Below, in pieces: positions 23,260-34,669 of a stretch of DNA of 64,000 nucleotides (positions within the stretch are counted from its first letter, which is position 1; each line of letters opens with the position of its first letter). Location of the stretch: the NCBI GenBank assembly GCA_921293015.1, contig OV121081.1, positions 78,509,022-78,573,021 on the forward strand, read 5' to 3'. The position numbers and the translations under genes are program-made. Below the pieces are notes generated by a model. That model saw only the letters and a list, made by a program, of their open reading frames with translations. It ran no database searches and had not been told where the DNA came from. This DNA comes from Phorcus lineatus. Taxonomy: Eukaryota; Mollusca; Gastropoda; Trochida; Trochidae.

Positions 23260-25610
23260 ATCAGTGCTTCACTTTTCATAGCAGCACATCTCAGCATGAC
23301 CTACAGTGTAAAAGTTAAATGTCATGTGAAGTACATTTTACACATTAATCAATTAAACTCATCGGTAAAAGAAACTTATCCTTTTTTACCTGGAATACTG
23401 AAAAAGATGAATATTGATGTTGACATAACAACAGTATTCACAGTGCCTAAATCAAAATTTTATTCGACAACTTGTCAAGATTGTCACGCATTTTGAAAAA
23501 CAATTTGTTAAAAGGTGGGAAATGCATCACCTTGCTACTTGTACAAAATCATGTGATTGTCATTATTTAAAATGACCTTTCTAAATCGATGATTGTCCAC
23601 AACATTATGGGAAAAAGTAACCACGATAAAGTACACCACAAAAATGTGGTCGTCGTCTGAAAATTTACAAACCTGTCTACAACTGACAACGTCAGAAATA
23701 ATAGATCTTGCATATCAATGGGAAATATGTTTTCAAAATACACACTGATTACTGGACATGCTGCATGCATTTATCAAACTAATTTCAATCTCAAATTTCT
23801 CGAAGTTTTATAATTTACTGATTCTTATTCTGACTTTATTTAGCATTTCACATTTACAAGAAGAAGTATTAACGTATTTCCCTAAATGTGAATTTTAACT
23901 ACAGAAGAGCACACATTACAACCCTGATAAATTGGTTACTCTTTGAACAGAGCAATGTTGAGAATTACCTCTGCACCAGGACTTTGGTTTTTGAAGGAGC
24001 ATTTTATACAATCTATAGTCTACAGTTGCTGAACGCATGACATTGCTAGAGAACAATGAATGTTCTATCATTTTTAAAAATTCAATTTTCAAACTTACAC
24101 GGAAAATCGAAATAGAAAAAATAAATATAAGAATAAATAGTGTCCATAGTGTCCATGGCGATTTCTGAATGTATGAAATTAAATATGAGATTCATAGTTT
24201 CGAACATCAATAGTCATGCAATAAATTCTTGAAAGGAACCCAAAATAAATGTTGTCGATCTTCTAAAGTTTTGAATATCTGTACATTCACATAGGTTGAT
24301 ATCAATACCAATATCAATCCAATAACTTGAAAAAATACTATTACATACAGAGAAGAAAAAGTACGACCAAAGAAAGGAGCATAGAATAAAAGAAGGATAG
24401 AAAGCAAATTGAGGAAAATGATAGTTTGTAAGAAATCGATAAATTATACATGAAATTTGTAAACTATGCTTCAGATTTACACTTGCAATGTTTGATATTT
24501 GACTTCTGAAATTGATTTGTAAGATCATGATTATGTTTTACTGAATATTATAATTGCCCTAATTTAGAATTAATGTTGCTTTCTTGGCAATGTTGTATAC
24601 GGCGTTTTGTTCTTATAAAAATGCAACATTGAACTTTTGAATAAGGAAGGAACTGATGTAGATAACGTTTATTGTCAATATGTTCAACTTTCAAACAAGC
24701 TCTTGAGCGTTTTTCTGGTTATCAAAGTTTGAACCTGTTGAAATGTTCAAGTGTTTCATTTTGATTGGGCAAGAGTACAGAGATTTACCTTTGCTTAAGT
24801 GTCTGTCAGACAGTTTTGTATAAAAATAATCAGATTGGTAATTTTCAGATATGTGTACATGCAATTTAAGATCAATTTTCGTTATCGTAAAATATATGTA
24901 TTCATTTCCAACTGTTCTCGTCCAGTTTTTTAGCATTGATTTGCTTCCTTGAAAAACTTGTACCGCTAATAGGACCCAATCCTTTGTATAAACATTGACT
25001 AAAAGATATCATTCACGACAAAATGTTTACATTACGCCAGTAAAATACATTGCTGTTAGTAGAACGTCAAATTGTCTACATACAAATGTAGATATTATCT
25101 TTATCTACCTTCTTGATTGCATGCACCACTGAATTCAAAGGATCTCAAGACTGACATATTGACAGCCTCATAAAATCAACTCTTTCATAATTTTGCTTAG
25201 ACTTTCACCAAAACGGAAATGTTACACAATTCTATTTAGGCAACGACTAAAACAACAACGCAAAAGTTATATTGAAATTTGTTTCGAAAATTTCTCAATA
25301 ATACCTGTTACCATGTTACAAACATAAAGCCAATTTTAACTATAGTTACAAAAATGTTTACCTCCGTGGAACATACAGTTATCGCAGCATCGCAAATATT
25401 CATGCAATTTTATATTTTGTCAATGCTGGTTTTTAACCAGTACGCACTCCCTCATGTACTTATGTGCTTTGTGGAATGATGAATGCTTATATATTCATAA
25501 CCCCTTAACTTCTAAAGCTGCTGAAAGGAATGCAAAATGAAGAAATCAAAAGATTTATTCATAATGATTTATTATATCCTAGAGCATAAAGACCTTAACT
25601 ATGTGACTCA
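23260..25610. other. Non-coding stretch inside duplicated unit 2
   Basis: AT-rich, no gene recognised. It corresponds by position to 17300-20390 but I cannot align the two by eye. Confidence 0.35.
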
Positions 25611-25619
25611 AACATCATG

Positions 25620-27270
25620 TGCCCAATAGAGAGTGGAACTCTTGACTCACTTTCTTCCCTGTCTCATGACCATGTTGCTGGTTGAAGATGTGGTTATCAG
25701 ATGGACACCTGTATAAACCCACACACAGGTGGTCGGATAATCAACTGTTTTTGGGTTTCTTCTCTTTTTAATGACAAAGTCCGAATGTCTACAATCTAGT
25801 GATGCTGTTCATTAATGATCTCCTGACAAGCAATCAAAAGAATCCAGACAAACGGAATAACAAAGTTTTTATATGGCTTTGATTTGAAAATTCACCATGG
25901 AAAGGTCATTGCTAAGAAGGGTGTATTGGATGTAAATGAAATGGTACAATTCTCCATCCCCAGAGTATGTGGTGGGATAATACAACAAGGACATAGCAAG
26001 ACCCTCAGGTTTCAAAGAGATATAAAAGTGATTATTATAAGGGTTCTATAAGATCAATGCCGTGGTTGGGATGGTTACATGGAGCTAAGCTATGTTGATT
26101 GTTTGAACTTACTGTGGTGTTAATTGAAAGTGGAATTCCCGCGATGAAGAAAGGAAAGTGGAAAGTTAGTACCGTTATCGTTTCATATTGCCAGGAAAAG
26201 TAACACTTGTTCTCGATTGAAGTCATTGAACACTTAGCATGCAGTTATGTAAAAAAGACTAATTTTGTTGTAGTTTAGTGCCTTGCGGACTGTTGCTATA
26301 ATAAGTTTCAATTCTTAATGTTGTTTTTTGTTGTTTCGTTTGTCTAATTATTTTCTATCGTGTTCCGACAATACTGTTATGTGTAACTTGAGAAAAATGA
26401 TCTCTGTGTATATTTCAAAGGTGTTTGTTTTCAGATGCATGAGTGTACATCCAGCAATATATGTGTAACATGTAGATAACAAAAACATATAGACAACAGA
26501 ACATCAGTTGAGAGATACCGTTTATGACCTTAAAGATATACATCTGATATGAGACTAAAGATCAGGAGTCAAACACAGGGTTCTGTGTACATCGGTTTCT
26601 TCTATCAATACCAACTACCTCCTTGTATTACAATCACCAAAACATTGCAATTGAACACAACGCCCTAAGTGAAATATTATTGCAAGAGTTATAAAAACAC
26701 CTAAGCTCTTGATCTCATAACCAGCGCATAATTACCAGCATGGCAGACCAGTCTCTACACCGTGGCGGTGTAAGGATAACCCCCATCCCTGACACGTCAT
26801 ATATTTTACATAAGGACTTATTTATCATATACAAAGATGCCCTGAACACGGTGTTTCATTTCAATCATAAAAATAGAAATATCATATCATGTGATAGAAG
26901 CAGTATGGTAGACAAACGCAATCCACGTATCTAAAAGTACCACTATTTTCATTTATTCGGACATAATTACAAGAGAATATCTATTGCAATCAAATTATCA
27001 ATAATTTAAAGTTTTACAATATATCAGCAAAATATTCAAAGCGATTGGATGCTGTACAAGTTGATGCATGCTGGGATTTTGGATAAATTGAAGATGTTCC
27101 TGAAACGAATTATTCATTGCAACAATGACATTTGGGGACAGTGAATTGAATATGCCCATGTGGGAGTGTATATATGGCAAAAGCATAATTCCTTCATTTC
27201 CATGTTTATCACCGAGTGTCACTTGCTATATAGATACATGTGGATGTGGAGCTGTCCTCAACTGAACCTA
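25620..27270 (+). repeat. Segmental duplication, copy 2
   Basis: Counterpart of 20398-22290, shorter by one roughly 235-base segment. The strongest identity is at the block ending ATATGTGTAACATGTAGATA (about 26455-26475), at 26650-26690 and at 26790-26815. Direct orientation, 3.3 kb after copy 1. Confidence 0.85.
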
Positions 27271-27279
27271 AGAGTTAAG

Positions 27280-27730
27280 AACACGTCTCAGTATAGTTGC
27301 CAGGTATAGTTTAGTACGAAATTTGAAAAATATTTTAAATAATGTATAGAAAAAATTACTGAACAGTAAATTATAATGCTCCTTTCTATTCTTAATTTAA
27401 TAACGAAAATTTTACATAACATCGTTCTCTTGCTTACTTCTTTATAGATATTTTTGAGCATAAACAAGGGGAAAGATTCAATCATGCAAACAAAGATAAA
27501 CATTCTTCCAGTTTCATAGTTCACATCAGAAATAGAATATAAAAAAACAGCGATTTATTTTGCAAATAAACAATAAGGTTTCTTTAATTTCAAAGATACA
27601 TGTGAAAGACTACAGATTAAGTTTTCAATATTTAAGTCTGCTAGCAATAAAATAAAACAGCATACCATCACAGTGCGATATCCTTATTCGCGTAATTTGT
27701 CTGAAAAGTAGCACTTCTAGTAAAAGTACC
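27280..27730. other. Non-coding, no gene recognised
   Basis: AT-rich spacer between the duplication and the trinucleotide repeat. Confidence 0.35.
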
Positions 27731-27739
27731 GTTAGAAAT

Positions 27740-27788
27740 AGTATTAGTAGTAGTAGAAGTAGTAGTAGTAGTAGCAGTAGTAGTTGTT

Positions 27789-27875
<87 letters not shown>
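27740..27875 (+). repeat. (TAG)n trinucleotide microsatellite
   Basis: About 135 bases of TAG/AGT repeats with a few interruptions (AAG, CAG, TTG) at the left and a pure run at the right, which suggests recent length change. Confidence 0.95.
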
Positions 27876-27899
27876 ATTATTAGCTTTCTCACGTCTGTG

Positions 27900-30470
27900 T
27901 TGGTAAAATAAACCTTCTATTTACATAGCTTGTTAACCTAAATGTATTTCCTGCAAATGAATTATCGCTAAACATTTCCCTCATTTTGTCAATCTTTTGA
28001 CACAAAATGTACACCAATGACATGCTTTGGAAGTAAACTATTTTGATTTACTTTTCGTGAAAGAATAGAAAATTATAGGGTAATCTCCTTAACACTCAGA
28101 CATTGGTTTCAATTTAATGTCTTTATCAGAGGCGGCTCTCAATGAGATTGGGCGTTACCAGCTTCTAATACATTACTTTTGACGCTGAAAGATATCTTGA
28201 GTCCGCAAGAAATCCCCATGTCAGAGGATGGGTAAACTTGGCTTCACATAACAGAAAGATGAAATCCGAAACTCGTTATCCATATGTTTGGAATTTCCAA
28301 GAATGTGGAAATGTATCTGACGATGTGGCCTTTTTAAAGAGACTCCGTATAGAATTAGGTATTCAATCTTTGTACGAGAAAAATAGTTATATCTTCAAAC
28401 GTTCACATATTGACCTCATTTATAACAGGATAGATATCAAAGTGCACATATTGATGAAGATTGAGAATGAAAAGAAGAACGACACCCTAATTAAGATCCA
28501 TTCTGTGAGCGTTCTAATTTTAAAACAATTGATATTCAGTTTCGTTATTTACGTAACGAAATATCTGTTGTCATTATCTAACGTAACAAAAGTCATATTT
28601 TACAAAACTTTTCTTATAGTCAAAGGTTAAGAAACTTACGTGAAAACGAAAAAGAAATTTATAGAAGTAGTTAATCTCCAACTGCACATTGGACATTGTG
28701 TAACTGTTTTGCATGAATCCATGCATTATCTTTATTTGTCTCTCCATTGTCCGCATCGTATGTATACATGTATCTCGATCGATTACAAATGAAGATGAAT
28801 GTTTCTTTAGCCTTGAGCATATCAGGGAAATAAATTGATATCTTTGTCATCTAAATATTGTAATTAATCAACATAAACGCTGAAATATTGACAGGAAATC
28901 AATCAAGCATCATAATGAAAAGTCAGTGTACAAACGATGAAAAGCTTAAAACTTGTTATGGTAATGAAACATTATTACATCTCTGAAACACAAACTCATG
29001 TTGACAACATTTAATCAGAAACGTGAGGTATGTTCGAGTTTGCGATGAGTGGGGATAAATTGAATCGTGTAGATAAACCATGAAATAATTATGATTGAAT
29101 AATGAGATGAAGCATGAAATCTCCTTCGATTTATGAACCCTCAATTTAACAATTTGTAACTCGAAATGAACTTCTTTCCCATTGATAACAAGTCGAATGT
29201 CATGGTGCCTAAGGCCGATTTCGAGTAAAGGTGATTTTTAACTTTTCGACTTTAGTCAGGTAGGATGGCATCGCAGCAAACCAAACATTCATCAAAACAT
29301 TTGATCTGTGGGCTACGTTGAAACTTGGGACGGTCGGTTGGAACTACAAAGATTGGTTTAATTTCACTGGATTACACTCAATGTGGACAAAGTCTTTTCT
29401 TTTGAAAGAAAATGCCAAACTAATAAAAGGAAATACTTCATGACTGTATATCTTCTATGGTTGGAGAACATTGATACCTTCTCTATGTTATGTGTTGGTG
29501 TGATGTAGCGCCGACAGGTAAAGATGGCAGACAACATCTCACTCAACAGCTAAGTTGCTAAGGTAAACACAGTGAAACAATTCTCCCTCGTTATTTGGGT
29601 TTGCTCTGAATACTCCAATAGAGTTGATGATCTGTTACCCGACATAAGCTCGAAGGATGAGGTAATGAGGAAACTATCTGGAAGTGCTAACATGGTGTAG
29701 TAATTTGCTTAAAGATGAGTACGTGTTAAATAGCTAATGTGAATCATTACAGAGGCGTGGGCTAAACCTTCGAATAGTAACTTGGCATCCAAGTTTAATA
29801 CCAATAAAGTTACTTTCACAAAAATGGTATATCATCGTCATAAAGGCAGATGTTACGAACATGTTCTGACCGTGTATGAAAGGCTTACTGAATAGGTCTA
29901 TTAGGTCAGTTTTCATTGCCAAATTGTTGTTAGATATAGCCACCTTTCAATCAAATAATTAAACTTCAATACATCAAAATTCTAAATTGGTGAAAAGCTT
30001 TCAATTCAGACCTACAACTGCTGAACAAAAGATTAAATGTTCAGGAGATCCCATGCAAAACCATCATTTTTGGAAATGTTGAATTTACCGCCAATTCTTA
30101 ACAGAATTCTTCAGCGGCAAGTTTTCGATCAATCTGTAAAAGGAATCATATATACATAACATATGCAAGGGGGAAATTTGAGGTTTTCGTATTCAAAAAA
30201 GGAGGCTTTCAAGAGTAAAAATTAGAACAATTTAACTTTCTTATTTCTGCAATGAAAAATTACTTGAACTATTTGTTTTCTTATACTAACCATCATTACC
30301 GACTTCAATTTAGTGAATAAACTCTGATCGATGCATTATAGTAGGAAGGTTAGTAGTTACCAAATACTTCATCGTAGAGTTGCAGGAAATCAAAATATAA
30401 ATTATTTATTTCCAGTTCTTTCAAGCATCATAATATGTACATGACCGAGGCAAACTGCAACTAACAGTAC
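27900..30470. other. Intergenic, unrecognised 130-codon frame
   Basis: The frame at 28238-28630 (starting MASHNRKMKSETRYPYVWNF) is longer than expected in this AT-rich DNA. Its second half is low-complexity, and I recognise no domain, splice sites or promoter. The remainder is non-coding, with a more complex patch at 29250-29560. Confidence 0.3.
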
Positions 30471-30479
30471 ACAAATGTA

Positions 30480-30790
30480 TATACTGGTACACGAGAACGG
30501 TTTCAAGTGGAAGGCCGCCTCACGTCATTACCATGGCTGGTAAGAGCAATTTCCTTTGACAGAAGTTGATTCAAAGTTGGCAAGCCTAATTAACCCCACA
30601 TTACACGGATATTTTAGACCCTCTGCCTGCGCATATATTAATGGATGCGGAAATGGGGTTACCATCGCCTGTCATCTCCAGCCGCATGTTTATACTGGGT
30701 CCTGGTGGAGGAGAGTGAGTTCTTACATCAGACTCCGCTGTATATCAATAGACTTGCTCTTGGTCTCTGGAATGTCATAGAGGTCCTTAG
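30480..30790 (+). other. Complex non-coding island
   Basis: Balanced composition with CTAATTAACCC, a homeodomain-type core, and several GC-rich words, standing out from AT-rich flanks. It resembles a conserved non-coding element, but conservation cannot be checked from one sequence. Confidence 0.3.
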
Positions 30791-30889
30791 GTTTTATCTA
30801 ATAAATAGATGATCACTTTTGAATGGTAACATATACTGGCTGGGTCTATTAGAGGGATATCTTACATTATTATTTAAGCTTATTTTTCC

Positions 30890-31090
30890 GGCGACCCGAT
30901 TAGTCGAGAAGCGGTCACGTGTCAGTCGACAGAAAAGCATACTGACTTCACTCCGAGTCCGACCAAAAGTGATATTGACTTGAAACAGACATAATGACGT
31001 CAAACCGTTGTTACATAACGTCATGCTATGCTTGTTATCGTGACGACATTTGACCGTCTTGTTGAACAATTGATCCAAAGTGCTGTTCAT
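30890..31090. promoter_or_regulatory. CRE-rich candidate regulatory region
   Basis: Contains ATGACGTCAAA near 30992, ATAACGTCATG near 31016, a CACGTG E-box (GTCACGTGTC near 30916) and other CpG-containing words within 130 bases. A minus-strand frame of 134 codons crosses it, without recognisable domains. No transcript start can be placed. Confidence 0.3.
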
Positions 31091-31136
31091 TTCTGTAGTT
31101 TTTCTTTCTTTTATTTTCGTATTTGTTTCGAAACAT

Positions 31137-31264
31137 GATAAAACAATTATGGACTGGTGAATTCGGTCAATACTTGTTTTGACTTCGTCTTCTGTCAATA
31201 TTGCTTTCCTTGGGTCTATAAAAACAGGTATTGACCGAATTCACCAGTCTATAATTGTTTTATC
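31137..31264. repeat. Foldback (inverted repeat), 37-bp arms
   Basis: Arm 31137-31173 (GATAAAACAATTATGGACTG...) is the reverse complement of 31228-31264 with one mismatch. The 54-base spacer contains TCTATAAAAACAG. Confidence 0.9.
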
Positions 31265-31466
31265 ACCAGTCCATAATTGTTTTTACTTCGTCCTCTGTCA
31301 ATATTGCTTTCCTTGGGTCTATAAAAACAGGTATTGACCGAATTCACCAGTCCATAATTGTTTTATCACCAGTCCATAATTGTTTTTACTTCGTCCTCTG
31401 TCAATATTGCTTTCCTTGGGTCTATAAAAACAGGTATTGACCGAATTCACCAGTCTATAATTGTAT
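31182..31466 (+). repeat. 103-bp tandem array, nearly three units
   Basis: Units start (ACTTCGTC(T/C)TCTGTC) at 31182, 31285 and 31388 and differ at only a few positions. Each unit carries the right arm of the adjacent foldback and a short piece of the left-arm side, so the array grew from the hairpin. Confidence 0.95.
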
Positions 31467-31699
31467 GTAGTTGAACTTCTATCTTTGAATTAATGGACTT
31501 GAAGTTAGTCTCTGAATAGCATGAGGTCTCATGATTTGATTTGACGAAAAAATTATTTTTTTAGAATAGATAATATCGAAAATGAAATCCCTGTACACCA
31601 TAAGTTCCAGTATTCTCCCCCAACAGAGTAGCTCAAGGCATTAAATCCTGCGCTAACCCGGAACATTCTGAATACCGGACTGGATGTGCAGTGATGCAT

Positions 31700-31714
31700 G
31701 AGTTATCTCCCCTT
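31700..31714 (-). other. Mollusc-type GGGAGATAACTC motif
   Basis: GAGTTATCTCCCCTT on the plus strand is the inverted form of the motif found just before the frataxin start codon. Confidence 0.4.
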
Positions 31715-31719
31715 GACAC

Positions 31720-33470
31720 CAGAATCCATTTGCCAGAACTCTCTTGCCCTTGGCTGACTTAGAGTTATTAAAAGGATGCCCCTAATGTACAAACACTTTA
31801 GACACGGTGTCTGCTTGAACTGATCTCCCTATCCTTAGGTATTGGCGATTTTCGTAAAGAGTTGTATTCTAAAGAAAAACATCTCTGACATCGTTTCAGG
31901 AATTAACAATTTCGTATCCTAGGCTATTAAAACATTTGCCACCTTATGATTATATTATAGAATGTGTGACATTTCAGCATATGATTGCTATCGACAGGCT
32001 ACAGGCAAAGTTATAACGTAATCTATTCATTCAACAACATCCAAATACAAGATATTGTTCATTACTTCATCTTTTCAAGTTTTCCAAGTTTTCTAGCACT
32101 TACAGTTTTTGGCAAATGCCAGTTCGATTCAGTTGCATTGTAATTGATATCACATCAGTGACGATATTTCTTAATGTTTGACGTTGCTTACTACATGTAT
32201 GATTGACATATTCTAAATATTGAATGATACATGAGTTTACGTCCGTCAGAAAAACATAAGAGCAGACTTCCATTTCCCATACATACATATGACATACACA
32301 ATATACGAGTAAAGCATTGTTTAGCTTTGACGCAGCTAACCGTCTACTAGTGGATAAATCTAACCCGAAGCTTGCATTTTGTATCATTTCATTTGTTTCA
32401 AGCTTTAAATTCACCCTAGGCCGAAACATAACCTCTCGAAAAACACATTTTGATTTAAGATGAATATGTTTTGAAAATTTCTTTCTCATAGGCCCCTTTC
32501 CTATATCTAATAAAACTTTTTTCACAAATAATCATTGGCTGGTCTGCCAATAGTTCTAAATAGGTGCTACAGATCGACCTGGTCATAGTACGTCCATGGG
32601 ACCTTTTTATTTACAATACTTCAATTCGAAATTAGTAATACGTAATGTGATCCTCTTAAACACCATTTTTTAACTTTGTTTGTGGATGAGTACAATTCTA
32701 CCTCTCTTCTCTTGAGTTAAATGAAATTTGTTGGAAATGTAAACGTTTTCAGGAACAATTAGTGGTATCTTTGTAAATATTTATATATCATAAAACAAAA
32801 CTTCTATTTATATTACTCTGTTGTCTATTACTTTTTTGCACTAAAGCAGGCTTTTTTAGTTTCAAATTGCCTATTGTAAGGCATTTGGGGATATAGACAC
32901 TCACTTTAGCTTTCTATCGATTAAATGTAATACTTATTATTCTATGGTCGGCTTAGAGATATAAAAGATGTGCATAAATGGAAAAACTATGGGCACTTGG
33001 AAACGGCTGAATTTGTAATATGTTCAGCTTTTGAATTTACCTGAACTCTGAACCGAAAATAAAGGATGACATATTGTTTGTTTATGCACTCTTGTAACTT
33101 AACCAACTTTCAAAATGTAGTATAAGCATTGCTATTGGATTTAAAAACGGGCTGCCGTTTTCGCTCTTATGACTGTAAACAAAATTTAAATATTACCGAT
33201 ATCGTAATTCATGCTGATTTAATGCAACTTGTCAATAAATACTTCCAGTTTTTTAGAATCAACTTTATGACCTGAATACGTACACATTTGTCAAATGAAT
33301 TACGAGGTAGATTACCTGAATAGGGAGCGTTAGTTATATCGAGAAATATACATCATCTGTGAATTCGTTGTATATACGAAATATTTGTGTACACTGGTGC
33401 CTTTAATGTGAAACAAACAGTATACAGATCTATGATAAACGCTTGCTCAGTCGCAAATGATAATGTACAG
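31720..33470. other. Intergenic, unrecognised 141-codon frame
   Basis: The minus-strand frame at 32100-32525 (start MKKVLLDIGKGPMRKKF) is the longest in the window but shows no recognisable domain, and there is no promoter or paired exon around it. The rest is AT-rich. Confidence 0.3.
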
Positions 33471-33479
33471 GAAAATCGT

Positions 33480-34660
33480 CCTAGATCCTGGCGAATGGCA
33501 GGTGGCGTGGTATGAACGAACGTCTTGAAGGTCAGGTCTTCAGAACGCTGACAGCGCTACATGCAATTAGATGGGTTATTGCGTTTTGCATTTGGTCCAA
33601 GTTTAACTATCTAAAGATGAAGTGATCGATGCAAATATCAAAGCAGTCAGTCTCGCGATGAACTGAAAAAGCTGAGGATGTCTCATTTCCTTTCCCCGTC
33701 AACTACTTCTGACAAGTGATTCTTACCCTCTAATTTCGCACTTGTCTTTTTTGAAGACGCCTTTCATTGAATACATTTTGTAAAGATGGTTTGGACACAT
33801 CAGAAATTATGATAGACAGGCTTAAATTTTGTGAATACGTTCTTAAAACATTATTGCCGATTAAAGCGGTTGCAACAGCAGCTGTCAGCCATATATAATT
33901 TCTAGTCTTTACTGTGAGTCTTCATATTTGATTACCGTTGTCTTGACTCCTTTTGAAAGTTAACTTCAATAGATATAACCTTTAAAAGAAATATATGTAG
34001 ATCATAGAGTTCTTCTAAGTAAATGCACTATGTATTTACCGATTATAAGGAAATTTTTAAAAACTTTACCTTTACTTAGAATTATATCTTAAACGCATTT
34101 TCCTTTGATTTAGCATATTTTCGGACCAAGAAGTTTGAAATGCTATCGTAGATATTTGAGTTTATACCTCTAAAACGCGTGATAATGACATTAATGAACG
34201 TCTACTATGGCGAATAGTGAATGCGCGTTGAAACCTTGCATCACGGCGCCGGTCTGACAAGTTTAGGATGCTTATGCTAATATTGTAAATGGCAGATGTC
34301 GTGTTTGGCAACAACACAGCACCTTTTTTGCCTAAGCCTTTCCGACAGTTTTATCAGGGTGTTTGTCGCTTTGTGGTGATCGATGTGAGATTGCATCTTT
34401 TACGGCTGTAAACTGGACCCTGTCACTCTTTCGGATGATGTAAAAATACCGGATTAAAATCCCTCTCCCTGTTTTAAAAATCACACTGTTCGCACGAGAC
34501 CAGTTTTAATGGATGAGAGTGCAATTTCCCTTAGGGCGAGATTGGAAACACAGATTCTACAGCGACAAGCCGTAACCACAACAGAATGTGCAGTTCCCAT
34601 CTTATCCCAATAGAACATCTGTTGGACATTTTGGGACGATGCGTACGTCGTAGAAACCCT
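33480..34660. other. Complex non-coding island, possible conserved element
   Basis: Two patches (33480-33720 and 34190-34660) have mixed composition and CpG words such as CATCACGGCGCCGGTCTGAC, unlike the AT-rich surroundings. No open frame spans them. They are candidate regulatory elements by appearance only. Confidence 0.3.
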
Positions 34661-34669
34661 TCTTTTTAA

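Noticed and set aside
27668-27892. Poly-threonine protein on the minus strand
   Set aside because: It is the translation of a (TAG)n microsatellite.
31137-31466. CRISPR array
   Set aside because: Units are contiguous 103-bp tandem repeats without unique spacers, in a eukaryotic genome.
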